DNA from: Cepaea nemoralis
Taxonomy: Eukaryota > Mollusca > Gastropoda > Stylommatophora > Helicidae
Reading direction: 5' to 3'
Length of the DNA: 64,000 nucleotides
NCBI GenBank assembly: GCA_014155875.1
Contig: JACEFZ010021782.1
Coordinates: 151,501 to 215,500 of the forward strand
Shown here piece after piece: positions 45,045 through 55,632 of the stretch. The translations under genes and the position numbers were made by a program. Each line of letters begins with the position of its first letter. Within the stretch, counting starts at the first letter, position 1. The notes beneath the pieces were generated by a model that ran no database searches, was not told the DNA's origin, and saw only the letters and a program-made list of their open reading frames with translations.

Positions 45045-45116
45045 AACCCTAACCCTAACCCTAAACCCTAACCCCTAACCCTAACCCCTAACCCTAACTT
45101 TAACCCTAACCCTAAT
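45045..45116 (-). repeat. Telomere-like (CCCTAA)n, right arm
   Basis: About eleven CCCTAA or CCCCTAA units, about 15 bp longer than in the left arm. Confidence 0.9.
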
Positions 45117-45142
45117 CCTAAGGATTGGGGCCAATCCTTAGG
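45117..45142. other. Terminal hairpin, 12-bp stem (right)
   Basis: Mirror of 31896-31921 with loop GG. Confidence 0.85.
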
Positions 45143-45186
45143 AGTCAATCCTGAAAATATAATCAAATACCCGCTAACCCACTACT

Positions 45187-45192
45187 AACGTA
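45187..45192 (+). repeat. 6-bp TSD of the palindromic element, right
   Basis: AACGTA, matching 31846-31851; copy 2 of the segmental duplication resumes directly after it. Confidence 0.9.
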
Positions 45193-45289
45193 TTTGTCCA
45201 GTTGACCGATGTAGGGGTTGAACTCGCTACTTCAGCATTAGCCACTATGATGACATGAAAGAGGATGAGATAAAAATACGAGTGGATTT

Positions 45290-45545
45290 TTTCCCCGCAT
45301 ATCCTATTTATAGGACATCGCTGTCAACACCAGCATTTTACCGCTGGTGTTGATGTCTTGGCAAGATTACGCTGAGTAGTTTGCCATTGCTTTCTGAGCG
45401 ACCGGTTCACATACCCGCGTGAGTAACCAACGTGACGCAATCCGCTACCGAATCTCGCGTAGATGTGTTCCCCTACGTGGGTATACGGGATTACGGAGAA
45501 AGTCGTTAACACCTTCGCCTGGGAGACCGGCACTAGTGGATGTAA
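45290..45545 (-). mobile_element. SINE S1 with head, minus orientation
   Basis: Good copy containing the S1 3' block, core and the GTATACGGGATTACGGAGAA tRNA-side segment. Paralogue of 26641-26840. Confidence 0.75.
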
Positions 45546-46011
45546 CATCTCGAAAATATATGTGTCTCGAAAATAGCCATTGTATCCAATCTATCAATCA
45601 ATGGGTCATGCAATCAATCAAAGCTATGGGATAACAAGTCAATCTTCTACAGCAATAACCATCCTACATCCTCTGAAACAATCATTTGCCATATCTGAAT
45701 CTAATTTACCCCAGTCTGTCTCATCGACTCTGTTTTCCTCCATTAAGATTCCTGCCATCCTTTCACTACACTATCTTAGATCTCTTCACGAAGATAATAC
45801 TGCTCTGTTTGCCTCAAAGACCCTAATGCGATCAGGGTCTCTGGAGATTCGTTCACCCACAGGCGACAGTTGCCTTTTATCTCTAGAATATCCCAGCTAA
45901 CTGCAGGTCTTAGCCCCCTAACGTCAACAAAATACTACATCATAAGCTGTCATATATTCTCGAGCTACTTTGTTAATGTTGATCATCTCAGTTGTTTCAT
46001 TCCTAACACTC
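45546..46011. other. Duplicated non-coding segment
   Basis: Collinear with 26850-27330 in copy 1; no gene recognised. Confidence 0.5.
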
Positions 46012-46025
46012 TGACAATTGGATTT

Positions 46026-46171
46026 CTTCCTCTTCTTCTGCGTTCATCCAGTTTTTTTTTTCCCCGGATGTGATTGCGTTGTGCCTGTTTATAGCAAAGC
46101 TGCGTTCTTGCGCCGTTAGGCCGACACATTCGACTTCTGCGGGCATTTGTTGACCGGGTTAACCATCCCGG
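46026..46171 (-). mobile_element. GAA-tailed mini-SINE, family D, 14-bp TSD
   Basis: A 146-bp insertion flanked exactly by TGACAATTGGATTT (46012-46025 and 46172-46185). The copy 1 paralogue at 27332-27346 lacks it. On the minus strand it opens CCGGGATGGTTAACCCGG and ends with an A-run, CTGGATGAACGCAG and a short (GAA)-rich tail. Too short to encode anything, so it depends on another element's reverse transcriptase. Confidence 0.93.
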
Positions 46172-46229
46172 TGACAATTGGATTTAAATATTGACTTCTC
46201 GTTCTGGATTTCAAAACGTACACTACAAG

Positions 46230-46389
46230 TATAGGGTGTAATTTTAACAACCGTGCAGTGTTTGAAAATATTGCCGGTCCAAGTTTTGTATTCACCCTCG
46301 GTAAAGTTCGTGCAACATAATAGGTAAATACAAAGCTTGGACCGGCAATATTTTCAAACACGTCACAGTCATTAAAAATACACCCTGTA
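46230..46389. mobile_element. Tc/mariner-like MITE, copy 2
   Basis: Paralogue of 27390-27548; the right end reads TTAAAAATACACCCTGTA and the left TATAGGGTGTAATTTTAA. Confidence 0.65.
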
Positions 46390-46482
46390 CCTCTGAAGTT
46401 GGAGAACAATTAGATTGATGACAAGGGACATTGGTAATAGGGAAATATAACCCTCACGCAAAAATCAGTCAAGTGCACTCAC

Positions 46483-46548
46483 TACTGTATTTCCCCGAAA
46501 ATAAGACCTAGTCTTATATTAATTTTAGCTTTAAAATATGCACGAGGG

Positions 46549-46639
<91 letters not shown>

Positions 46640-47216
46640 CAGATTCAAACATCTACATTTATTCATGTACAAAATTCTACATTTATTCATGTACAAAATA
46701 CTACATTTATTCATGTACAAAATGCTACATTTATTCATGTACAAAATTCTACATTTATTCATGTACAAAATACTACATTTATTCATATACAGCCATGTCC
46801 TCTTCTTCTTGAACACACGTGACGTATTGAATTATGAACCACATCCGTTCATTATCAAGTGCGCACCAATGGCGTCTATACTTCGACTGGCCATTCGGCA
46901 ACACGTCTCTCATTCTAACTGACGATCTTAATTAGGGCTTATTTTAGGGGGTAGGTCTTATATTTAAAAGCATCCTGAAAAATCGTGCTAGGGCGTATTA
47001 CAGGGTGTATTGCAGGGCGTATTATAATGTAGTGACAATATTTCGGTGATAAATAAGTCTATGTCAGATACGGGAAGTCGCATAAGACGATTAATCATCC
47101 CATGGCTTCATCTCAGTTAGGATCCTATGTGCTGTGTTGAATCTTGACCTGAGTACATTCTAAAGTGCCTCTCCGGAGATATGAAGGTTCAGTCTTATTT
47201 TCGGGGAAATACGGTG
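46483..47216. mobile_element. Foldback MITE, copy 2, with nested repeats
   Basis: The left end CTGTATTTCCCCGAAAATAA and the right end TTATTTTCGGGGAAATACGG are inverted complements. The interior holds (TA)n 46553-46637, about six copies of a 22-bp unit TACATTTATTCATGTACAAA (46655-46795; about two in copy 1) and a family B piece at 47029-47190. Confidence 0.7.
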
Positions 47217-47242
47217 GTAGTAGCAACTTTTAGTAGTAGTAG

Positions 47243-47251
47243 CGTGCGTGC

Positions 47252-47282
<31 letters not shown>

Positions 47283-47301
47283 TGTTTTGTGTGTGTGTGT
47301 G
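47243..47301 (+). repeat. (GC)n(GT)n microsatellite
   Basis: Paralogue of 28278-28340. Confidence 0.9.
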
Positions 47302-47455
47302 ACTATGTTTGAGTTCAAAGCGAGCTAACGTAAAAAAAAAAAAAAATCCGATAATTCCGAAGAGGTGCACGACGACATATTCTAACATTAACTCAACAGA
47401 CGTAACAAGCAGGGCCTTATGGGTGATCTTTGCACACCTGCTTCCCTACCTTTAC

Positions 47456-47680
47456 AGATTCAGTGCAATACAAAAAGTAGGTTTGGACCAAACAAAAATG
47501 GATGGCGGAAAATGGGAAGTAGGGATGTGTCACTATTAGGACTTAAAAGTTGTTAATATAGTAGCAGACATGCTGTATTATAATGTAGTGACAACATTTC
47601 GGCGATATATAAGTCCATGGCAGATACGGGAAGTCGCGTAAGACGATTGATCATCCCATGGCATTTCATCGGTTAAGAAA
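47456..47680 (+). repeat. Dispersed repeat family B
   Basis: Best copy: GGATGGCGGAAAATGGGAAG, TAGCAGACATG and CATCCCATGGCATTTCATCG blocks shared with 1715-1905 and 9945-10095. Confidence 0.65.
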
Positions 47681-47765
47681 GGAAAGCCAATGAACGAGTC
47701 TGCTTAATGAACTACCGTGTCTCTATGGGCGTTGGGTTGGAATTTGTGACAATGAAATAGCTAAA

Positions 47766-48528
47766 GCACTAATAGCAAAATCAGAAGCTGAATTACAAGA
47801 CAACATGAATAGTCTAAATGAAATGTGTAGGGAACATAACATGAAAATTAGCACAAGCAAAACAGAGATAATGACTATAACTAAAGAAGAACAAACAACA
47901 ACAATTCACCTAAACGAACATCCCCTGAAACAAGTGAAGAGTTTCAAGTACCTGGGAGTATAATATCATCAAATGGCAGATCAGAAGACGAGATCGAAAA
48001 TAGGTGCAATAAGGCAAATCAACTCATTGGACAAATGGCACCAATACTAAAGAACAAACATGTATCAGTAACTACTAAGAAAGCACTTTACAACACAATC
48101 TTCCTACCAACTCTATGCTACCAATGCCAAACCTGGACAATGACAGAAAAAGAGAAAAGAAAAATCACAACAACAGAAATGAGGTTCCTGAGAAGAATAC
48201 TCAACGTATCAAGAAGAGATAAGATCAGAAATGAAGAAATCAGGACTAAAGTGGGGGTTAAAGCAGCACTAGATTTTATTAGAAAGCAGCAAGTCAAATG
48301 GTTTGGCCATGCAAGTAGGTTACCAGTCAACAGCATACCACAACAAGCAATGATGTACAGACCAGATGGAAACAGAGGAAGAGGCCGACCACGTAAACGT
48401 TGGACGGAGGGAATAGCAGAGTCCATGGGAATATCGATATATGAAGCCCATAATCGGGCACTCTCACGAAGTTTATACTTCACCTCGACACCGCAAGGTA
48501 CAAGAGGAACATGATGAGATGAGATGAG
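47766..48528 (+). pseudogene. LINE L1, 5'-truncated, 14-bp TSD
   Basis: Corresponds to 14310-15072 of the intact L1 at about 98% by eye. It starts just after the FADD motif, so no catalytic site remains. A one-base deletion near 47955 breaks the frame; from 48035 a 159-codon frame is intact to the normal stop. The 3' tail is (GATGA)n. Exact TSD ATGAAATAGCTAAA at 47752-47765 and 48529-48542. Confidence 0.93.
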
Positions 48529-48595
48529 ATGAAATAGCTAAAACCTGTGAAGGAAGCATTACCACCCTGAGCCTCATCTCAGTTAGTGTCCTATG

Positions 48596-50120
48596 ATTGA
48601 TTGATTGATTTAGGAATCGACATCACAGCATTCGGGGCATTCCCATAAGTGCTCCGTCCCCATCCTCAGCAGCCAGCGAAGAGTTCCAACACTAATAGTA
48701 CCAGTAGCAATCTGATTATAAGTCCGTCTCGCTTTTCCTCTGAGCGTTGAGCGTCGGCCAGATCCCTTCGTCACTCCTCGTTGTCTCATTCTTGCCAGAC
48801 CATGGTAATCCATTTGCACGTGCTCCCACAAGGCAGCAGCCACGCCTGCCTTGTCATGTATCAATACTCCACCAAGTTCTGCAGAGCCAGCCAATCTGTC
48901 CGCCTGTTCATTTCCCAGCACACCGGCATGCCCCGGAGAAAAGATCCAGGCGATACTTGTCACCCGTGACCTCCGAAGCGAAGCAAGCCACTCCGCACGA
49001 AGTCTACCCGTCCTCACACTCGTCAGCATGCTTTCTGAGTCAGTTACAATCACGATGTGTGTGTGTGTGTGTGTCGTATTCTCCATCCAGTGGAGAGCTG
49101 CAGTGACTGCCTCCACTCCCATTCTTAAGCTGGATGTTGTGGTATCATATGCCCCAAACATCGACCATTAGCTTTGGCTATGAACCCCCAGCCACTTCTC
49201 TCACCTCTTGACACCGAACCATCTGTGTAGATAATCACATCACTCGAGTGAGCATTGTCCTGAATTAGGTGCTGGATTTCCACTTCCGTGGCCCCTGCTG
49301 GCCACTCCCTGCACTCCCGGCTCAATGTGATTATAACTCTGCACAAGTCTGACTGCTCCGCTGGCACTCTAACCCACTCCTCTCCACGCCTAATGTTCTC
49401 CAAGGGGCACACCTGCCTGATCGTATCCTCCGCCTGAGCCATCCATGATTTACCTCTTATCAGTCGCTGACCCTTAACTGCGTCCAGCGCCTCATGCAGT
49501 GAGTGGTCTGTGTCTGCAGCTACTCTGAGTTATGCCTTCGCCTGCATCACCTTGAGCCTACCAGCAACAGTCGGCAGACCAAGGATGTAACGCATACACA
49601 CTACTGGGGTGTCTCTAGTGCATCCCAGAATGACCCGCATAGCTTCGTTCTGTATGCGCTCTAACTTCACCAGCTGACTGTCTGAGACAGTGAGCAGACC
49701 TAATCCATAATCAGTTACTGAGAGGATCAAGTGCTGGTATAGTGTGAAAAGCATTCTCTGCTCTGTGTCCATTGCAGCCATAGTTTTAAGTGCATTGAGT
49801 CCCTTTTGAGATCTTGTCACAACCGACTCCACATGGTCCTTGAAGGATAGGCTCCTGTCAAATGTGATCCCCAGATACTTCAGTTTGTTCTCTCTGCTGA
49901 CATTTCTACCATCTATCGCGAGGCTTGGGACATCAGCTCTTACAATCCTGTTGTCCAGAGAGCACCACAAAACAGCCGCCTTTTCCTGGTGGCTGACAGC
50001 ACTCATTTCAGTGCACCAGTCAATCACTTTATCTACTGTCGCCTGTAGCTCCTGGGCTGTTTGCTCCCTATTTCTCCCCTGCCTGTATGCAAGAATATCA
50101 TCTGCAAATGTTAGTAGTTT
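48596..50120 (-). pseudogene. RNase H-bearing LINE L6, 5'-truncated, 10-bp TSD
   Basis: Minus strand: it begins at the motif-C relic TFADDILAYRQGRNREQ (about 50115) and continues through a 165-codon frame at 49530-50027 with YLGITFDRSLSFKDHV and RIQNEAMRVILGCTRDT. RNase H follows with VIIYTDGSV (49125-49442) and, after a frameshift, VTDSESM and PGHAGVLGNEQADRLAG (48610-49161). The C-terminus is HLWECPECCDVDS. Architecture is that of jockey/R1-like LINEs with RNase H. Tail (ATCA)n. TSD GTGTCCTATG at 48586-48595 and 50121-50130; inserted in family B-associated sequence. Confidence 0.92.
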
Positions 50121-50195
50121 GTGTCCTATGTGTTGTGTTGAACCTTGACCTGGTTAATTCTAAAGTGCCTCTCCGCAGATATGAAGTTCCAGATT

Positions 50196-50330
50196 TAAAA
50201 AGTTACTTGCATATATTTTACAGGGCGTCGCAGTCAACTCCAGTAACTCTTGTTTGGACTGTTTGTTATTTCTTGGCGAATTTAAGGTTGCGTTATTGCG
50301 AACTGCATCCGTAACCCCCTATCCACAGCG
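50196..50330 (-). mobile_element. SINE S1, partial
   Basis: S1 3' block (TTACAGGGCGTCGCAGTCAA) in minus orientation; the core is diverged. Confidence 0.5.
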
Positions 50331-50817
50331 CCGGCTGAAGTTCTAGTTCCTTTCATGAATAAACACACATGTATTGTTTGGCGCTCATAGAAGTAATAGA
50401 AAGAAGTAGAGACTAGACAACGACAACAAAGCAATTAAAAGCTATACTTACCTACCGCAATTCGAACCTGTCACCATCAAAAATAGTAGCAGCTAAGGGC
50501 AGCAGTGCTATTCTTGCACATTCCGGTAAATTCTGGGTTTGGAGAGGGGACGGAGATTTCTGCCACACACATCGCGTGGACGGCAGGTTGATACCGTGTC
50601 GGGTGGAATGACTATACCAGCCTCACTCAGATAAATGCAAGTCCTTGCTTAGACGACACGAAGGCCAACGAATCGACTTAAAGAGTTACAACTCAGTGCT
50701 TTAAATCATGTACAACCAATCAACCAAGTGAGTAAACTACATGGTGTTTGTAAAGTCTCACTACACTGCATGTAGAACAATTTTGAAATTAACGCAGTAA
50801 TGTGTTGCTGCTGGTTT
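50331..50817. other. Stretch with a tRNA-like motif
   Basis: A minus-strand B-box-like GGTTCGAATTGC near 50458-50470 suggests another tRNA-derived SINE fragment. The block at 50385-50425 resembles 57135-57170 (ATAGAAGTA..AGAGA..AGACTAG). Otherwise unassigned. Confidence 0.4.
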
Positions 50818-51058
50818 TTAGTGACTGCTGCTTCCATCGACGATGAACTGTATTTTCCGTGGAGGATTTTGTGTTGGCATTCTGACGGCGGCATTATGCA
50901 CAGTGAACCTGTGTGGGCTGTTGGCTTGTCGAGACTCCTCTCTGTTCCTCTTTTCACATAGGGCAGTGAGGAGCATTTCGTGTTATGTTCACTGGCACAG
51001 GAACGGAGCATGATGAGGATGACCCGTTGACGTGAAGTTGGAACCGCGACTAACTAAT
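50818..51058 (-). repeat. Dispersed repeat family E, inverted
   Basis: Counterpart of 9205-9440. Confidence 0.65.
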
Positions 51059-51430
51059 AATTTTGAAAAGTAAAGTACATGACATCATCAAACAATATGC
51101 TCCACAGTCCATCGTGAAGTGATATGCAGCGAATGGCTGTCATCTGCTGGAGTAACATGAACCTTCTTGCCATCGTGGTCAGACCGGACTGTTTTCCCTC
51201 AGGCTGAGACCCTGACGTCATGTTCTGGGTAAAACCTGAACTAGCAGCCACGCCCCGAGAATGATCTTATTTATAGGGAGATTATTCACCTCCCCCTAAG
51301 TTCACTACCGTATTTTGTGTGAGTTTTCATGAATTGTCCGAAGATCCATATACTTTCCCTGGTTCACGGGAAAAACAGAGATTTTAACCTTTCCCCTACC
51401 ACAAAAGTCACGTTAAGGCAGGTATGGTTT
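51059..51430. other. Unannotated stretch
   Basis: No recognised feature. Confidence 0.4.
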
Positions 51431-51433
51431 ACT

Positions 51434-52050
51434 TCATTCATTCATCATGTGCCACGTCGATAAGCGATGGCAGTCATGTTTCGCCATCTCACTCGATCAC
51501 CAGAGTCGTGGATCATCTCAGTGTTCTTGTCTCGACCATACCACGTGGCCAAGCCATCCATGTATTTACTTCTCTGCCTTCCTCTTGTTCTCTTCCCCTC
51601 GATCTCTCCAGTTGTCACCAAGTTCTCCAATTTCTTTCTTCTCATAATGTGACAAAAAATTGTGACTGTCTACGTCTAATTTCTCTAACCAGTGTACGAT
51701 TTTCATTTGTTGCTTGTAGGACTTGGTCGTTGGTTTTTCTTTCTGTCCATGATATTCATTGCATTTTCCTCAGAAACCACATTTCCATAGCCATCAGATG
51801 TTTTTTCAGATTGTCTGCTCACTGTCCACGTACACATTCATAGAAAAGTAAGGTTATATGTATCGCTTCAACACTTTTTTTTCTCGTTTCAAATGACATC
51901 TTTTTTATTGTTAAGTACGTTTTCCATCTTATAAAAGGCTACCTTTGCCATGGCGATTCTTGTTCTAATCTCTTCAAGGCATCTCCCATCAGATGCTATG
52001 AATGTTCCGAGATAATTATACGGATTCACTTGTTTAAGAATATTCTCATC
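51434..52050 (-). pseudogene. LINE L2, 3' fragment
   Basis: Minus strand: an (ATGA)n tail at 51434-51446, then (upstream) ENLVTTGEIEGKRTRGRQ, the IR..RRQ basic region, VEMWFLRKM and the LGTFIASDGRCLEEI block near 51990-52015. Frameshifts abound. Truncated before motif C. Confidence 0.8.
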
Positions 52051-52113
52051 AGCCACAAGAATTATCTACAACACGAACTTTACAGTGATCCCTCGAGGTG
52101 GGAGTTCTTAGAG

Positions 52114-52532
52114 CAGTGGTTCTCAACCTGTGGGAAACCCCCCCCCCCCCCTCTCGCCAGGGGGGAATTTTAGGGTTTACAGGGGGGGGGGGGGAGAGAA
52201 TGAAGATTATTTCAAGATCGCCATAATACAAGAACCGATTACTTGATATTGTTTTTCCCTTCATACTTAACGGTTCTGTACGTCTCACCCCTTCTAAAAT
52301 TTATTATATAAAGTAAACAGACCCACAAATCACGTTTTATGTGGACGTCTAGTCTTTTTTTTTTGTTGGTATGTGCTTCCATTATTACGTATACTGTGTA
52401 GGGGCAGGAGCGGGAGGGGGGATTTAGGGGGAAACGGGCCAAATTTTTAGGTAGGAAATACGAAAGGGGGGGGGTGACGTTGTGAAAATATGGTGAAGGG
52501 GGGCACGGGCCAAAAAAGGTTGAGAACCACTG
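52114..52532. mobile_element. hAT-type MITE, second copy, exact 8-bp TSD
   Basis: TIRs CAGTGGTTCTCAACC at 52114 and GGTTGAGAACCACTG ending at 52532. TSD TCTTAGAG at 52106-52113 and 52533-52540. Same family as 31085-31630 but in inverted internal orientation, with G rather than C runs. Confidence 0.95.
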
Positions 52533-52540
52533 TCTTAGAG

Positions 52541-52785
52541 TGTCATGAAGTTTGGGGTTTGATTGACCGGCTGGAGACTTGCTTTATTTGATTTTCGTGA
52601 CACAGGGTTACATCTTCCTGTTTCCTTAATTTATTTTCGGGCTGATAAATGCCGCTTACTATCCATACATGTAGTTACATGCAGAATATCCCAAACAATA
52701 GCAGCAGATGAAGCAGCATCTTCACATGATGAAGACTAGTCTCTGCAATTGATCTTTGTTAGCCGAAGTGAGGAAAAGAGCTATA
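52541..52785. other. Unannotated spacer
   Basis: No recognised feature. Confidence 0.4.
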
Positions 52786-52789
52786 TTAA

Positions 52790-53045
52790 GCCAATCCTTG
52801 TACCGGCTCTGTGGCAAAGGAGTTACGGAGGCAATTCGTAATCCCGCATACCGCGTTTGAAACACAGCTGCGGGAGATTTGGCAGCAGACCGTGTTGCGT
52901 TGGTTTCCATATAGTGGTAAGAGTGCCGGTTGTTCAGAAAGCAACGGCAAACTTCTGAACGTAAACTTGTCAAGTGATCACAAACAGCTAAAAAAAAATT
53001 ATGGGATTGACTGCGACGTCATGTACAGGATATGCAACTAACTTT
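52790..53045 (+). mobile_element. SINE S1, full-length plus copy
   Basis: Head with CTCTGTGGCAAAGGAGTTAC (A-box side) and CCGCGTTTGAAACACAG (B-box side), core GGTTGTTCAGAAAGCAACGG, 3' end CGTCATGTACAGGATATGCA. A similar full copy is at 60030-60285. Confidence 0.75.
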
Positions 53046-53680
53046 ATGTACGCACACGAATCATGGACGATTTGCAGTTAGGTGAGGAATTATGTGAAAG
53101 TTGTGGAGATGTGGCTTTAATGAGAATGATGAGAACATCTTGGACAGATAGAATGAACAATGCCCGGGAAGGTTACCCCGGTCAACAAATGCCCGCAGAA
53201 GTAGGATGTGTCGGCCTAACGGCGCAAGAACGCAGCTCTGCTGTAAACAGGCACAACGCAATCACGTCCGCAAAAAAAAAACTCTGGATGAACGCAGAAG
53301 AGGAGGAGGAGGAAGAAGAAGAAGAAGAAGAAGAAGAAGAAGAAGAAGAAGAAGAAGAAGAAGAAGAAGAAGAAATGAACAATAAAGAAATCTTGAAAAA
53401 AGTTAACCCACAATGAGAACTGGTTGCTGGCATCAGAAACAGACAGTCCACATACTTTGGGCATGTAGTGAAGAGGGGGAAAACTGGAGTATGTCTTCAC
53501 AACTTGAAGGCTGGAGGGGAAGAGAAGCAGGTGGAAACAGAAAGAAGATGATGGACAGTCTGGCATCATAGCATGGAAGAACGAAGGTATCAGAAATCAT
53601 TTACAGCACAAGAGACAGGAGTTGTGGATGGATATGGTCACCAATGCCACATGACATGGCTATAAAAAGAATATGAAATA
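53046..53680 (+). pseudogene. LINE L5 C-terminal fragment, split by a SINE
   Basis: Left part 53046-53161 gives pieces such as RTSWTDRM. The right part from 53384 continues with N-K-E-I-L-K-K-V-N and, after a stop, AGIRNRQSTYFGHVVKRG and GVVDGYGHQCHMTW. This is the basic C-terminal region of a BovB/RTE-like protein. Removing 53162-53374 plus one TSD copy restores contiguity. Confidence 0.75.
53162..53374 (+). mobile_element. GAA-tailed mini-SINE, family D, 9-bp TSD
   Basis: Exact TSD ATGAACAAT at 53153-53161 and 53375-53383. It starts GCCCGGGAAGGTTACCCCGG and ends CTCTGGATGAACGCAGAAG leading into about 75 bp of (GGA/GAA)n. Same 5' start as 46026-46171, so about 125-130 bp is the full-length body. 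Confidence 0.93.
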
Positions 53681-53801
53681 GCACAAAGTAATGCAGCTCT
53701 ATAGAATACAGTTACGAAAAACACAGGACGTTGCGCGCGACTAACCTTCATCAGCAAACCAATACGTACACAAAATACAATATATAATCACCGAGAAGAC
53801 C

Positions 53802-53830
53802 CCCCCCCCCCCCACACACACACACACACG
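53802..53830 (+). repeat. Poly-C followed by (CA)n
   Basis: Short C run then CACACA run. Confidence 0.9.
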
Positions 53831-54020
53831 ACTGTATAAAGGCATAATAACGGGATGCGAATAATGAAAAAAAAATGATAAGATGAGAACAGTGAAGAGA
53901 TAATGAAAAATTGAAGAAAAACAAAAGTGCTACGTATCTCAAAATCTCGGTCTGTAATCACAGCCTTAATGTAGCCACTGTAAATCTTCTCCGTGATTAT
54001 GTGTTGTGTTTTGTGTATGT

Positions 54021-54237
54021 CAGGGGTGGCCAACCTTTTCAGCTGGCGGGCCAAATTTCATAAATAATATTTTCTGCCTGGCCACGCACCTAACTTTTTT
54101 TTTTTTTTGGTTAATTAAAGTAAACAAGCAAGCGTGCTACAGCCTCGACCACATCATCGCTTCCAACTCCACGGGCTGCAATATGACTTTTGCGGGCCGC
54201 ATGCGGCCCGCGTGCCTCGTGTTGGCCACCCATGCTG
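54021..54237. mobile_element. Probable hAT-like MITE
   Basis: Ends CAGGGGTGGCCAACC and GTTGGCCACCCATGCTG are inverted complements with a 3-base offset. The interior has the palindromic GGGCCGCATGCGGCCC. No convincing 8-bp TSD, so this is weaker than the other hAT calls. Confidence 0.55.
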
Positions 54238-54705
54238 TATATAATTGTTTGCTAATGAAGGCTAGTCGCCGCAACGTCCTATATTTTTCGTAAGTGTGTT
54301 CCGTAAAGCTGCATTACTTTGTGTTATTTTATATTGTTTACATTCCCACTGCTTTACCGGCAGTTCCACAAATTTTATTCATACTATAAAAAGAAGAATA
54401 TCCATACATGTATTTTTCTTTTAAGTGTGCTCTTCTTTGAATCAAAATGGCGGGCACTTGATCTAACTGGCAAGTTGACAGTCACAATAAACACCTGTCA
54501 TATAATCGTTATAACACGAGCGTGTTTGCTAACGCATCAATTATCAACGGCGTGTCGATCGCGTAAACCATGATACCAGCATTTTGTTACAGATTGATAC
54601 TTTCCTGTGTTGGCAGGCACATCTGAACATAACATGTATTTTATGGTGTTTTTGTTTTTCTGGTGATAACAAAAACACTAGCACAGCCCTTTGAACGCGT
54701 TTATA
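54238..54705. other. Unannotated stretch
   Basis: No feature recognised; an 84-codon frame (54319-54573) lacks a domain. Confidence 0.4.
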
Positions 54706-55632
54706 ATATCTAACAAATAATGTATAATCGATGATACTTGTATTTATTAAGTAACACGTAGTTTATCATACCTTTAGTTTTATCTATCAAATAATACATA
54801 ATCTATGATATTTTAACTATTATCTATCAAATAATACATAGTTTTTATGTTACTTGTACTTTTGTGTATCAAATAATACATAGTCTATGATATTTGTACT
54901 TTTATCTTTCAAATAATACGATCTATGATATTTGTACTTTTATCTTTTAAATAATAAATAGTCAATGATATTTGTACTTTTATCTATCACATAATACATA
55001 GTCTGTAATATGTGTACTTTTATCTATCAAATAATACACAGGCTGTGATATTTATCTATCAAATAATACACAGTCTTTAAGTTACTTGTAGTTTTGTGTA
55101 TCAAATAATGCATAGTCTATGATATTTGTACTTTTATCTTTCAAATAATACATAGTCGTTATGTTACTTCTACTTTTGTGTATTAAATAATACATAGTCT
55201 GTGATATTTGTACTTTTATCTTTCAAATAATACAATCTATGATATTTGTATTTTTATCTTTCAAATAATACATAGTCGTTATGTTACTTGTACTTTTGTG
55301 TATTAAATAATACATAGTCTGTGGTATTTGTACTTTTATCTATTAAATAATACACAGTCAATGATATTTGTACTTTTATCTATCACATAATACATAGTCT
55401 ATAATATGTGTACTTTTTTCTATCAAATAATACATAGTCTGTGATATTTGTACTTTCATCTATCAAATAATAGTCAATGATATTTTTTTTTATCTATCAA
55501 ATAATACATAATATGTGATATTTGTACTTTTATTTATCAAATAATACATAGTCTATGATATTTGTACTTTTATCTATCAAATAATAGTCTATGATACTTG
55601 TACTCTTGTGCATCAAATAATACATAGTCTAG
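54706..55632 (+). repeat. 40-bp minisatellite array
   Basis: About 23 units of TAGTCTATGATATTTGTACT then TTTATCTATCAAATAATACA. Some units lack a segment, and higher-order alternation with a GTTACTTGTACTTTTGTGTA variant is visible. Confidence 0.93.

Larger units (their letters stand above)
31852..45186. mobile_element. Giant palindromic (foldback) element, 13.3 kb
   Basis: Left arm 31852-38027 (6,176 bp) is the inverted complement of right arm 38997-45186 (6,190 bp). Coordinate sums of matching landmarks stay at 77,023-77,038 over the whole length. The 969-bp core (38028-38996) is unpaired. The termini are AGTAGTGGG and CCCACTACT, flanked by the 6-bp TSD AACGTA. The arms share about 99.5% identity in the embedded LINE; the length difference is mainly in the telomere-like arrays. 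No transposase, integrase or polymerase gene was recognised in arms or core, so it appears non-autonomous or of unknown machinery. The 6-bp TSD and AG start recall Polinton/Maverick elements (family knowledge); assignment is unproven. Confidence 0.93.
29192..47375 (+). repeat. Segmental duplication, copy 2 (split)
   Basis: Collinear with copy 1 from about 29192 to 31851 and from 45193 to about 47375. The middle is the 13.3-kb palindromic insertion. Other copy-2-specific insertions are the hAT MITE 31085-31630, the GAA-SINE 46026-46171 and a family B piece at 47029-47190. Confidence 0.88.

Noticed and set aside
31852..45186. The palindrome as an assembly or hairpin-adapter artefact
   Set aside because: Both flanks belong to one uninterrupted locus in the paralogous copy, a 6-bp TSD is exact, the arms differ by scattered substitutions and a telomere-array length change, and there is a unique core. 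An artefact would not produce these together.
31852..45186. Assignment as a Polinton/Maverick
   Set aside because: TSD length and AG ends fit, but no protein-primed polymerase, integrase, ATPase or capsid gene could be recognised in arms or core.
54021..54237. Confident hAT call for the GGGTGGCCAAC inverted element
   Set aside because: Inverted ends are good but no 8-bp TSD could be found, so it is listed only as probable.
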